Below, piece after piece: positions 40,309-48,850 of a DNA stretch of 64,000 nt. How positions within the stretch are numbered: the first letter of the stretch is position 1; each line of letters starts with the position of its first letter. Under the pieces are notes generated by a model. The model did not search any database and was not told the origin of the DNA. It worked only from the letters and a program-made list of their open reading frames with translations. The stretch comes from Bacillus sp. FJAT-45037 (lineage in GTDB: Bacteria; Bacillota; Bacilli; Bacillales; Bacillaceae_D), in NCBI RefSeq assembly GCF_002797325.1, contig NZ_KZ454938.1, forward strand, positions 2,740,267 through 2,804,266. The letters run 5' to 3'. The translations under genes and the position numbers were made by a program.

Positions 40309-41106
40309 TTGTTAGATTATACTATTCATCAACGAGATCGTAATTTGGAGGATGTTGTGTTGGTTCACGGTTTTGGTGGGACTTCGAAGATCTTCCGTTT
40401 ACAAATGAAATCATATATGGAACACTTTAACGTGATCACGATTGAGTTACCTGGCCACGGCGAATCGCCTGACATCGATGCTTATGATGAGGCTTTTACT
40501 TGGAAGCTTGTAACAGATGAAGTCGAAAAAACATTGGACAAGATTGGCATAAAGAAAGCTCATTTTGTTGGAGTGTCTCTTGGAACGATTATTATTCATC
40601 AACTGATGCAGCAAGCGCCTGAGCGTGTAAAAAGCACGGTGATGGCAGGATGTGTAACAAAATTTACTTTTTCTGCAAAAATACTCTTGAATATAGGCAA
40701 ACTAATTAAACCATTTACGCCTCACTTATGGATCTATAAGCTATTTGCTCAGATCATGATGCCTAAGGAAAATCATAAAAAATCACGTGACATTTTCATT
40801 CGTGAAGCCGTAAAGATGAAACGTAAAAATTTCATGGGGTACTACAATGCCGTTCAGAAAGTTGAAATGGCTTACGAATATGTGCAAGACTATGCGGCAC
40901 ACGTAAAAAAGCTTTATGTGTCTGGGAGTGAGGATCACTTTTTCATCGAGGCTTTAAAAGAAGATATCGAAAGCGACCCTAATGCCCAAATGGTGACGTT
41001 TGAGAAATGCGGTCACCTATGTAATATAGAAAGATCTCGTAATTTTAATGAAGTGTCAGTGAATTTCCTACTTGAGCAAGTCGAAAGAATCAGAAAGATT
41101 TCATAA
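40309..41106 (+). CDS. alpha/beta hydrolase
   Basis: A 265-residue cytosolic hydrolase. The oxyanion segment LVHGFGGTSKIF, the nucleophile elbow GVSLGTII, the acidic residue in YVSGSEDHFF and the catalytic His in FEKCGHLCNIE are all present, so it is probably active. Substrate is unknown. Start TTG at 40309 behind AAAGGCGG. It is cotranscribed with an NAD-dependent SDR 30 bases downstream, and the pair may act on one lipid-like or ester substrate. Confidence 0.85.
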   Translation: MLDYTIHQRDRNLEDVVLVHGFGGTSKIFRLQMKSYMEHFNVITIELPGHGESPDIDAYDEAFTWKLVTDEVEKTLDKIGIKKAHFVGVSLGTIIIHQLMQQAPERVKSTVMAGCVTKFTFSAKILLNIGKLIKPFTPHLWIYKLFAQIMMPKENHKKSRDIFIREAVKMKRKNFMGYYNAVQKVEMAYEYVQDYAAHVKKLYVSGSEDHFFIEALKEDIESDPNAQMVTFEKCGHLCNIERSRNFNEVSVNFLLEQVERIRKIS

Positions 41107-41136
41107 AAAGCAGCAAGAAGATGGAGTGATACGACT

Positions 41137-42198
41137 ATGAATATATTCTTAACCGGTTCGACAGGCTTTCTTGGTGGTCGTTTGATTAAAAACCTCGTCC
41201 ATCAACAGCCAAATACGCTGTATGTTTTAGTTCGTGATCTCGAGAAGGGCGAGCAATTAAAGGCGACCTTTTCAAAAGAGGAACAAGAAAGCATTCATTT
41301 GCTAGTTGGTGATATTACCAAGGTGGATTGTGGATTGTCTCAGGCGGATGTATCGAAGCTCACTGGAGTCGTTGATGTGTTTTATCACTTGGCTGCTTTG
41401 GTGAAATTTGATCTGGATTTGCGCGATGATTTATTTGCGATCAATTATGACGGCACAAAGCATGCCCTAAATCTTGCACAACAAACTGGCGCGAAAAAGT
41501 TTCTTTATGTTAGTACGGCATACACAGTCGGCAAGCGCTCGGTTGGTGTTGAAGAGTTGTATGATCCTCAGGCTTCGTACAACAATCCGTATGAGGAAAG
41601 CAAAGTAAAGTCAGAACACCTCGTCTTCTCGTATGCCGATCAGATGGATGTTTCGATTTTACGCCCATCGATCATCGTTGGTGACTCCAAAACCGGTGAG
41701 GCCGATTCAATGTTTACATTGTACGGGTTCATGCGCGCGCTCGAAATTTTCCAGCGCAAAATCAATCGGAGCGAAGACGGACGAGTTGGGACGTATCGAC
41801 TTGTAGCGAATAAAGAAGGAACGTCGAATCTAGTCCCTGTTGATTATGTGGCTGATATCTTAAGCTTAGCGGCAACGAGAGCCGAAGCGGGGAAAATTTA
41901 TAATGTGACCAACCCTGTCGCACCGAAAAATATCGACCTTCTCAATATGTTGAAAAGCGCATTGAAATTCGACAATTTATCGGTCGTCGATGATGCGACC
42001 GACTACCACTTGTCTCCGATTGAAACGCGATTAAATACTATGGTCGACGTATTTAACGTCTACTTATCAGGTGCGATTCAATTTGAAGATAAAAATACGC
42101 AGGCGTTGATCGCCGGTTCATCGGTTAAGCATTTAGCAATGTCAGCTGAGACGGTGCAAATGATCATGAATGTATATATGAAGCAGCCAGTTAGATGA
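41137..42198 (+). CDS. extended SDR (NAD-dependent epimerase/thioester-reductase-like)
   Basis: A 353-residue Rossmann-fold enzyme. NAD(P)-binding motif FLTGSTGFLGGRLIKNL at the N-terminus. The active-site triad is Ser/Thr in LYVSTAYTVG and Tyr-x3-Lys in NPYEESKVKSEHLV. The pattern (TG-STGFLG, then VYHLAALV-like and RPSIIVGDS) is that of NAD_binding_4 reductases and related epimerases. Second gene of an operon with the alpha/beta hydrolase. Substrate not predictable. Confidence 0.85.
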   Translation: MNIFLTGSTGFLGGRLIKNLVHQQPNTLYVLVRDLEKGEQLKATFSKEEQESIHLLVGDITKVDCGLSQADVSKLTGVVDVFYHLAALVKFDLDLRDDLFAINYDGTKHALNLAQQTGAKKFLYVSTAYTVGKRSVGVEELYDPQASYNNPYEESKVKSEHLVFSYADQMDVSILRPSIIVGDSKTGEADSMFTLYGFMRALEIFQRKINRSEDGRVGTYRLVANKEGTSNLVPVDYVADILSLAATRAEAGKIYNVTNPVAPKNIDLLNMLKSALKFDNLSVVDDATDYHLSPIETRLNTMVDVFNVYLSGAIQFEDKNTQALIAGSSVKHLAMSAETVQMIMNVYMKQPVR

Positions 42199-42205
42199 AG
42201 AGTGT

Positions 42206-42235
42206 CCTCCGCATATGTTGTGTGGAGGGTTTTTT
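42206..42235 (+). terminator. terminator of the hydrolase-SDR operon
   Basis: Stem CCTCCGCA/TGTGGAGG (one G-U) with a 7-base loop and a run of six T residues, 8 bases past the stop. Confidence 0.8.
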
Positions 42236-42295
42236 GTGTGGGATTGCTGGACGTGGGGTCGGTACGGTCATTTGAATTTCCAGTTTTTTGCTGCA

Positions 42296-42396
42296 TTTGC
42301 GCGGAAATCGAGTCAGTTCGCGCGAAAGTGTGATCGATTTGCGCGGAACAGTAACTTATTTGCGCGAAAACATGACCAATTCGCGCGGTAACGATT
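42296..42396 (+). repeat. 21-bp-period GCGCG array 7 (5 units)
   Basis: Units TTTGCGCGGAAA, TTCGCGCGAAAG, TTTGCGCGGAAC, TTTGCGCGAAAA and TTCGCGCGGTAA. The leader TTTCCAGTTTTTTGCTGCA precedes it. Its final unit (TTCGCGCGGTAACGATT) is shared with array 8, so the two are close relatives. Confidence 0.88.
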
Positions 42397-42420
42397 GAAC
42401 AAGTCAAATCAACTAAAAAA

Positions 42421-42460
42421 AGCCGTTCTTCCTCTCGCATCGGTGCGGGGAAGGACGGCT
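42421..42460. terminator. bidirectional terminator
   Basis: A 12-bp stem, AGCCGTTCTTCC with GGAAGGACGGCT (one G-T pair), T-rich on both flanks. It lies downstream of the large minus-strand nucleotidase gene. Confidence 0.8.
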
Positions 42461-42523
42461 CTTCTTTTTAAAAGTTGAACTTCTAGCTTGTTTTTGAAGT
42501 TATTCAGCTGTTTGAGCTGTTTT

Positions 42524-45500
42524 TCACTTCATTTTTATTTCGCTTAGATGTCTTGCGGCTTCGAAACTGTGATGTTGCTTATCACGATTGCCTGTAACGA
42601 TAATTTCTTGTCCTAAATGACTCGGATTAGAGATCAGTCCGTATGACGAACGCTCTTTTCCTTTTAGGTCGACAAGAATCATCTTGCTACGGTCTGTTTC
42701 ATCCGGCGAATCGGCCACAAGCAGGTTATGGTCATTGTAGAAGCCTTTACCAATAGCTACATGATTACGTGAACGTACATTTCCGACAACATAGCCTTTG
42801 AATGTGAACTCACCTTTAGCTGCAATTGCGTCGGCTATTGTGTGAAATTCCTCTTCTGGTTCTGGTGTTGGTTCTGGATCTACTGGTTCGATTGGTTCTG
42901 GATCTGGTGTTGGTTCTGGGTCTACTGGATCTACCGGTTCGACTGGTTCCGGTTGCTCTTCACTAATAATGAACTCGAAACCGGTTGGTCGTTGTAATCC
43001 TGATCGTGTAAAGTACGTTGTTAGATCTCCAGTAACCTCTATTTGCTTACCGAGATTTTCTGGATTGTCCGCTAGATTTAGTGCTGTGCGGATCGCGTTA
43101 TTTGGAAGTTGGACAGGAAGCACTTTGCTCATTTCGCGCTCATTCGGGTCATCTGCTAGCATCAGATTTGTCGCTACAAAATTCCCTTCAAAGTTACCCG
43201 TCATTGTTCCTACTATAAATCCGCGTACTGTTGCAGTTCCTTCATTATTCGCGATCGCTTCAGCAACCGTTAAATAATCTTTTGGCACGTGTACCTCTTC
43301 ATCAAACTCGACAACATCATCTACAAAACGAGGTTTCAGTTGTGGTGTTCCTCTGAATTGGCTGGAAGCACCTGTGACTGTCACAACATCGCCTTCATTG
43401 AATACAAATGTGTCATACGTAACGCCTGTGCGATTATCGATTCGTACAACTACTTTTTCTCCGTCTTTGACTGCATCGAATTCGACCGTTCCAAAGTTTT
43501 GTTCTCTAATGTTTTCAATCGTTACTCCTTGTAACTGGATCAGTTGACCTTCGTTTTCAGGACCTACTTGATTGGTTGTGACCACTTTAGCAGCTGGCAC
43601 GTCTGTTGTTCCTATTTTTTCAAGGTTTGATAGATTGGTTACTTGAAGTTCTCCATTAAAGTCGCCAAGTGTTCCTTTAATCTTAACTTCGTCGCCCATT
43701 TCTACGTCATATGTGTTTTGGAAAACATAGATACCAGCTGTGTCATCTTGAAGATAGAAGCCTTTTTGGCCCCATGCGCCTGGTGTTGACGTCACAATGC
43801 CTTGTGTTTCGACAAGTGCGTCTTTATCAGCTGTGCGTACTTCTGCGATGCTAAGTTCTAACACTTCTGGATCTGTCACTTCCACCTCAGACGGATCTGG
43901 GTAGTTAGCAGGATCTGCATACGCGTATGCAGTTGGTGCTTGCATTCCTGGTGTTTGGAAATATGTTTCTAAGCTTCCTGTGATCGTTACAAATGTTCCT
44001 AAGTTATCAGGGTTGTTCACAAGATTAAGTCCGTTTCGAACAGCTGTACCGTTACCTAGTTGGACTGGTAGCATCTTGGCACGATCTGTTTCTTCTGGGT
44101 GATCTGCAAGTAACAAGTTAGATGGAGCATGTCCGTCTTCGCCTTGGATTACTTGATTTGAATTGATCGAACCGACGATGTATCCGCGCACCTCTTTTGT
44201 TCCGGTATTATTAGCAATAGCTTGTCCGACTGTGATCGTGTTATCGTTCGTATCTGGAATCTCAACTCCGTCAATACGGATACGATCGCCTTCGTTGTAG
44301 TCGACCGGGCTATCTTGATTTTGGATGTATTCAATCGTTGCTTTCCATACCGATGTTGCAGATGTATCAATGACACGGTCGCCTAAATTATAGAATCCAC
44401 GTCCGTGCATGAAATCATTGTAAGCCACCGTATACGTTTGAGCCGGGTCTAGTTCTGAACCGTCTGCTAGTAAAATCGTTGCATCGTCAAACCCGCCACT
44501 ACTTTTCGGGTATAACGTGTATTCGATACCTGATGCTTGGAGATCAACCATTCCGTGATGGTTCGATTGAGAAAGAATCACTTCTTTAATTCTCGCTCCT
44601 GTTGTTTCTACCTTCACTACTTGATTATCAAACTGATCAAGTGCTTCAATTTGCTTATCTGTGATTGATCCAGCAGGAATTTGTCCACCCACAGATGATC
44701 CGTTCAATAATGCGATATCACTGTCTGTCTTCGTGCGAATTGCATCTGTATAAAGATTTCCAATACCTACATCAGCTAACTCTTTATTTGCTGAGTATAA
44801 ACCACGTTCTGTTGATCCAATCACGTCACCTGCAGCTGGAGCAGTAGGATCGACGCTGATCTGGATGCGCCCTTCAGTGCGATAATCAATGTCTTGACCG
44901 TTTGCTGTAAGCTTTTTAGCAAACTCGATCATTGCATCCGTCATTAGTGAACTTTCGGCTTCAAGCTCTACCGCATCTTCCGTATTAAAACGATAGCCAC
45001 CGCCACCTGTTCCGATGTAATCCGGTACAGCTAGTTTAAATGTTTGATCTAAATCAAGAGGTGTTCCATCAGGATGTGTTAAATTCATTTCTACTAAATG
45101 GTTCGTTAGATTTGTAACAATCTCATAGTGAATGCCAGAGATTTGTAGATCGATTTGGTTTCGTCGGTTGTAGGAATGTGTTAAAACTTCTTTGATTTCA
45201 TGACCTGTCATTTCAAAGATCATAATTTCATTTGCGAATGGTTCAACCGTATAAATGTCGCGTTTAGTAATGGGGCCGGTCGCAATGTTATCACGGATAC
45301 CACCATTATTTGTGATCGCAGCATCGGCGTTCGTGTAATCACGAATGGCATCTGTCCAGAAGTTCCCTAGGGGAGCATCTTGGTTATAGCGGCCATTACG
45401 AGTTAGACCTGTTTGAGTAAAGCCAATTTCATTATTTAGCCATTGCATTTTATCTTCATAGTAATCGATGACATCTTGTACTTCTTGGTCAATGTCTGTT

Positions 45501-46369
45501 AATTGTGATACTCGTTGCAAAGAGCCATTTACATTGGTTACTTGTTTTGAATCTGGATCTAATGTCATGTGTACTTTTCCGACGTTATCAAGGTTCGCTC
45601 CTGCTTGAACGATCGGAGTACCGTTGACAACATCAGGTGTAATTAACGTTGTATGAGTATGTGCACCAATAATCAGGTCAAAATAATCGACATCTCGTGC
45701 CAATTGTTGAGCAGCCGGGTGACCGATATGTGTGAGGGCAATAACAACATCTGATTTTTCTTCTAAAATGTCTTTGTACTCACGAGCAACTTTTGCATAG
45801 TCACTTTCAAATTCTAACCCTACGATACCTGTAGGAGATGTAGAAGGTGGTGCTTCTGTGATCGCAAGCACACCCACTTTTACGCCATCAAGCTCAAAGA
45901 TTTGGTAAGGTGCTGTTTGTTGAATAGGAATCGTGGAGTCGACCACTTTCATATTCGCCGCAAGCCACGGAAAGTTTGACTCTTCCATACGTTGTGCGAA
46001 TGCTGCTTGACCGTAGTCAAACTCATGGTTACCAATAACCATCGCATCAACACCAACTAAATTCAATACTTCGATTAGTGGTTTGCCGTATTGTAAGTCA
46101 ACAACAGGATCGCCGCTAAAAATGTCTCCTGCGTCTAAATACAAAGAACGATCGACTTTTGCTCTCTCACTTTTTATGTAAGCAGAAGCCTTTCCGAACC
46201 CTTGATACGAAGAGTGAATATCATTCGTGTAGAGGATGCTAAGCTCTAGCTCATTGTTGCTAGATTCAGCAGAAACACTAATAAGACCAGGGGCAAAAGA
46301 AGAAGTGATAATGAGAACACTTAAGAAGAGAATGATGCTTTTCTTTAATATAGTAAATTTAAAATTCAA
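42524..46369 (-). CDS. secreted multidomain 5'-nucleotidase / cyclic-nucleotide phosphodiesterase
   Basis: A 1281-residue exported protein. Signal peptide 1-34; metallophosphoesterase domain about 40-270 (LYTNDIHSSY, then LDAGDIFSGDP, IGNHEFDYG and IIGAHTHT); 5'-nucleotidase C-terminal domain about 300-500; a second C-terminal-type domain about 510-690. Then come OB-fold-like repeats: three DUF6359-type units (TVGQAIANN, TVAEAIANN, TIADAIAAK) and a DNA-binding-like OB region in the middle, with a Pro/Glu/Asp linker before the last. The plan partly resembles B. subtilis YhcR, but there is no LPxT sorting signal, so it is probably released. A Pho-box-like promoter upstream points to phosphate scavenging from extracellular nucleotides or nucleic acids. 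Confidence 0.9.
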   Translation of the reverse strand: MNFKFTILKKSIILFLSVLIITSSFAPGLISVSAESSNNELELSILYTNDIHSSYQGFGKASAYIKSERAKVDRSLYLDAGDIFSGDPVVDLQYGKPLIEVLNLVGVDAMVIGNHEFDYGQAAFAQRMEESNFPWLAANMKVVDSTIPIQQTAPYQIFELDGVKVGVLAITEAPPSTSPTGIVGLEFESDYAKVAREYKDILEEKSDVVIALTHIGHPAAQQLARDVDYFDLIIGAHTHTTLITPDVVNGTPIVQAGANLDNVGKVHMTLDPDSKQVTNVNGSLQRVSQLTDIDQEVQDVIDYYEDKMQWLNNEIGFTQTGLTRNGRYNQDAPLGNFWTDAIRDYTNADAAITNNGGIRDNIATGPITKRDIYTVEPFANEIMIFEMTGHEIKEVLTHSYNRRNQIDLQISGIHYEIVTNLTNHLVEMNLTHPDGTPLDLDQTFKLAVPDYIGTGGGGYRFNTEDAVELEAESSLMTDAMIEFAKKLTANGQDIDYRTEGRIQISVDPTAPAAGDVIGSTERGLYSANKELADVGIGNLYTDAIRTKTDSDIALLNGSSVGGQIPAGSITDKQIEALDQFDNQVVKVETTGARIKEVILSQSNHHGMVDLQASGIEYTLYPKSSGGFDDATILLADGSELDPAQTYTVAYNDFMHGRGFYNLGDRVIDTSATSVWKATIEYIQNQDSPVDYNEGDRIRIDGVEIPDTNDNTITVGQAIANNTGTKEVRGYIVGSINSNQVIQGEDGHAPSNLLLADHPEETDRAKMLPVQLGNGTAVRNGLNLVNNPDNLGTFVTITGSLETYFQTPGMQAPTAYAYADPANYPDPSEVEVTDPEVLELSIAEVRTADKDALVETQGIVTSTPGAWGQKGFYLQDDTAGIYVFQNTYDVEMGDEVKIKGTLGDFNGELQVTNLSNLEKIGTTDVPAAKVVTTNQVGPENEGQLIQLQGVTIENIREQNFGTVEFDAVKDGEKVVVRIDNRTGVTYDTFVFNEGDVVTVTGASSQFRGTPQLKPRFVDDVVEFDEEVHVPKDYLTVAEAIANNEGTATVRGFIVGTMTGNFEGNFVATNLMLADDPNEREMSKVLPVQLPNNAIRTALNLADNPENLGKQIEVTGDLTTYFTRSGLQRPTGFEFIISEEQPEPVEPVDPVDPEPTPDPEPIEPVDPEPTPEPEEEFHTIADAIAAKGEFTFKGYVVGNVRSRNHVAIGKGFYNDHNLLVADSPDETDRSKMILVDLKGKERSSYGLISNPSHLGQEIIVTGNRDKQHHSFEAARHLSEIKMK

Positions 46370-46500
46370 CGTTTTAACCTCCTAATAGTATGTTACAGCA
46401 CGCGCCAAACGGTCGAAGCAACCTCACCTCCTGAATTTCAACTGACTTATTTCTACCTTGTAATCTTAGCAGTAAAATTAGTTTTTTTTACTAAATTGAA

Positions 46501-46528
46501 TGTAAAAGTTTGGTTAATAGATTGTTAA
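46501..46528 (-). promoter_or_regulatory. Pho-box-like direct repeats upstream of the nucleotidase
   Basis: On the minus strand TTAACA-N5-TTAACC-N5-TTTACA gives three TTAACA-like hexamers at exact 11-base spacing, the arrangement that PhoP binds in Bacillus. It lies about 130 bases upstream of the start. Confidence 0.6.
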
Positions 46529-46710
46529 TATGAATATTTACAATTTTTAATCTATCTATCGGCGCGTGACTATAGTCTTAATTAAGAGAGTGTAGATGAA
46601 TATCAGTTTATGTCGAATGGATTTTTCGTATGAAGTTTTACTAAACAGGACTATAGTAGTTACTTGCGAGAAGTGACTGAATTTGTTTTAGTTACCATTT
46701 TTTTGCTGCG

Positions 46711-46811
46711 TTTGCGCGGAAACCGAGCTAGTTTGCGCGAAAGTATGATAGATTCGCGCGGAACCGCAACGTATTCGCGCGAAAACACCACCATTTCGCG
46801 CGGTAACGATT
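46711..46811 (+). repeat. 21-bp-period GCGCG array 8 (5 units)
   Basis: Units TTTGCGCGGAAA, TTTGCGCGAAAG, TTCGCGCGGAAC, TTCGCGCGAAAA and TTCGCGCGGTAA. It lies between the nucleotidase promoter and the 3' end of the NERD gene. It is the last array in plus orientation. The 46529-46710 stretch holds no gene. Confidence 0.88.
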
Positions 46812-46830
46812 CTTCTTCTTAGAATCGAGG

Positions 46831-47829
46831 TCATCTTTCGTCTAATTTTTGTATCATTTCTGCTAATTGATCAACATCTAGTTCATATGTCGTTCGTTTT
46901 CCGTATCCTTTATTGTCTACATGAAGGTTTTTCAGTATTCTCCGTGCTAAATCTTTGTCTATTTGTAAAAAATGTCGAGTTGCTTTGTTTGTGATCATCG
47001 TTTGAATGAGGTGGGCATAGTCAATGAGGCTCTCGAGATGAGCGCTTCGCGAACGGTAATAACAGTGGGAACAGACCCATTTTCCATGAAGTCGGGTCAT
47101 AGGGATGGCGTGGCAAGATGGGCAGTGCACACCTTTAATCAAATCACTCTCTGTAAGTTGATAATAGTCAAATGGATCAAAGGAGGCTGGCGTATGTTTT
47201 TTGGTGAGGAGACGGGTTAATTTCCGAATTGTTTTCTGGCATAACAGAGGGGTACGGTGGGTTTTGGTGAAGTGCTCGATCCGGTTTGTGAGGTTGGTGT
47301 CGCGTGTGATAAAGGTGCGAATGTGGCGAGCGGACTCTGAGAAAGTAATGCGGCTTGAGGAATTGGCGACGACGACCAGTGTCTCAATTGGGACTTCGGG
47401 ATAGTTGTGCTGCGCGAGAAAGGTGCGGAGTTGTTTCGCTTGGTGCTTTACTTGAGTAATCGGGTCGGGGAAAATGTCCTCCGCATCAGCGGTCTGGCGG
47501 ATCAACTGTTGAAATTCCGGCTCAAACGTTAGAGTGCCAAACAGATTCTTTACTTCAACCAGCAGGATGTAGGTTGGTGTGAGGATGAGCGTGTCGATTT
47601 GAAAAAAGTACTCCCCACTTTTGAGCCTGAGATCATGAAGAATGGTGTACTCCTTTTTCGGCAAAAAGCTTAAATGGTAGTCAAGAGCCACTTCTCCTTT
47701 GTATCCGGCCTTTCGTTTAGCTACATCTGCTTCAATCTGCGTTCTTTTCGTATGATGCGAAGAGATTCTGCGCATCATAGCTTCTAATTTTGAGATCGTG
47801 ACGGGGTACGTTCGTGGTTTAGCGATCAT
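46831..47829 (-). CDS. NERD-domain protein with C-terminal zinc ribbon
   Basis: A 332-residue cytosolic protein. The NERD domain (about 35-150) keeps the nuclease-like residues: Glu in AGYKGEVALDYH, Asp in FQIDTLIL and E-x-K in LLVEVKNLF. A zinc ribbon follows (CPSCHAIPMTRLHGKWVCSH, two C-x2-C pairs), then a helical tail. It is a full-length paralogue of the 299-residue protein at 52500, which has lost these residues. The zinc ribbon suggests nucleic-acid binding. It is transcribed alone. Confidence 0.87.
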   Translation of the reverse strand: MIAKPRTYPVTISKLEAMMRRISSHHTKRTQIEADVAKRKAGYKGEVALDYHLSFLPKKEYTILHDLRLKSGEYFFQIDTLILTPTYILLVEVKNLFGTLTFEPEFQQLIRQTADAEDIFPDPITQVKHQAKQLRTFLAQHNYPEVPIETLVVVANSSSRITFSESARHIRTFITRDTNLTNRIEHFTKTHRTPLLCQKTIRKLTRLLTKKHTPASFDPFDYYQLTESDLIKGVHCPSCHAIPMTRLHGKWVCSHCYYRSRSAHLESLIDYAHLIQTMITNKATRHFLQIDKDLARRILKNLHVDNKGYGKRTTYELDVDQLAEMIQKLDER

Positions 47830-47895
47830 AAGGTCCTCCTTACATCGGTTTTCAAGTCATCATTCGAGATTGTTCGTCGATTTTCCTTCGCTCCT

Positions 47896-47996
47896 GTTCA
47901 CTTTCGCGCAACTTTTTTGTCGATTCGAGCGAAATGATTAGGTTTCCGCGCGAGATACTTCTCTTTTCGCGCGAACCTACGTCATTTTCGCGCAAA
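47896..47996 (-). repeat. 21-bp-period GCGCG array 9 (5 units, reversed)
   Basis: On the minus strand: TTTGCGCGAAAA, TTCGCGCGAAAA, CTCGCGCGGAAA, TTCGCTCGAATC and GTTGCGCGAAAG at 21-base spacing, after the leader TTTTCCATTATTTTACTGCA. It is in the opposite orientation to arrays 1-8. Units 2 and 3 match those of array 10 (TTCGCGCGAAAAGAG, CTCGCGCGGAAACC). Confidence 0.85.
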
Positions 47997-48032
47997 TGCA
48001 GTAAAATAATGGAAAATCAATCCCAACCTTCT

Positions 48033-48734
48033 CTACTCCCCATACAACCGACTCTCTAAATCTCCTCGCACAAAACCGAGCCGACCGTCTTCACAGTCTT
48101 TCAACAACTGTTCTTTTCGGAGCTTAGTGAGTGTACGATTTATCGTTTCGCGCGTTGTTCCGATCATTTTTGCTAGCTGCTGATTCGTGTAGGCAGATAG
48201 GATCATCGTGACGCCGCTCGGCAGCTCGCGACCGTTTGTATCTCCTAAGCGGATGAGTAACTTAATAATTTGTTCGTACGTATTATTGACGATTTGTGCT
48301 TCGAGACGGTCTTGGAGGTCGACAATTTTTGCGCCTAATACGTTGAACACTTGGATGCATAACTCTGGGTTGTTTCGTAACACTTGCTCAAATCCTCGAA
48401 TCGGAATCACAACTAGTTCCGCTTGCTCGAGCGCTTGTGAGTAGGCGGGGTATGAACCTTTTCGGAAGAACCCAACATGAGGAAACATCTCACCCTCTTT
48501 TAAAATCGCCACAATTTGCTCGCGTCCGCGGTGATCCATCTTATAAATCTTGATGCGGCCACTATAAATGAAATAAACGTTCTCGATCGGCTCGCCTTGC
48601 ATGAAAATATGATTATTTTTTGTCCACTGGCGATTGATCGATATCTCAACGATTTGATTTAGCGCCTGCTCATCAATCTTTTTAAATAAAGGAAAATGAG
48701 TTAACAGTTCTTTGATGGTCGCTGGATTCAACAT
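48033..48734 (-). CDS. Crp/Fnr family transcriptional regulator
   Basis: A 233-residue regulator with an N-terminal cyclic-nucleotide-binding-like beta roll (about 15-130) and a C-terminal winged helix (about 150-220, TNQQLAKMIGTTRETINRTLTKL). It lacks the Cys cluster expected for an oxygen-sensing Fnr with an iron-sulphur centre, so the signal is unknown. It is divergent from the flavohaemoglobin gene, and a pair of overlapping palindromes lies between them, so it probably controls hmp and itself in response to low oxygen or nitric oxide. Confidence 0.88.
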   Translation of the reverse strand: MLNPATIKELLTHFPLFKKIDEQALNQIVEISINRQWTKNNHIFMQGEPIENVYFIYSGRIKIYKMDHRGREQIVAILKEGEMFPHVGFFRKGSYPAYSQALEQAELVVIPIRGFEQVLRNNPELCIQVFNVLGAKIVDLQDRLEAQIVNNTYEQIIKLLIRLGDTNGRELPSGVTMILSAYTNQQLAKMIGTTRETINRTLTKLRKEQLLKDCEDGRLGFVRGDLESRLYGE

Positions 48735-48760
48735 GCGAATTCCTCCTTCATAAATTAGTC

Positions 48761-48783
48761 ACATCATTAGTGATGTAGATCAC
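48761..48783. promoter_or_regulatory. overlapping palindromes between the Crp-type gene and hmp
   Basis: ACATCA-TTAG-TGATGT (48761-48776) and GTGAT-GTAG-ATCAC (48770-48783) overlap by 7 bases. Both have the half-site style of Crp/Fnr operators. They lie 27-49 bases from the regulator start. Confidence 0.6.
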
Positions 48784-48850
48784 ACCCCTAAATTCTTCCC
48801 CTCTTTATACTAATAAGTGTATAAATCACATAGGCAAAGGGGAGAGTTTT

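Noticed and set aside
42969-43534. Plus-strand frames of 102 and 81 codons
   Set aside because: They are antisense to the conserved OB-type repeats of the large nucleotidase and have no starts or motifs of their own.
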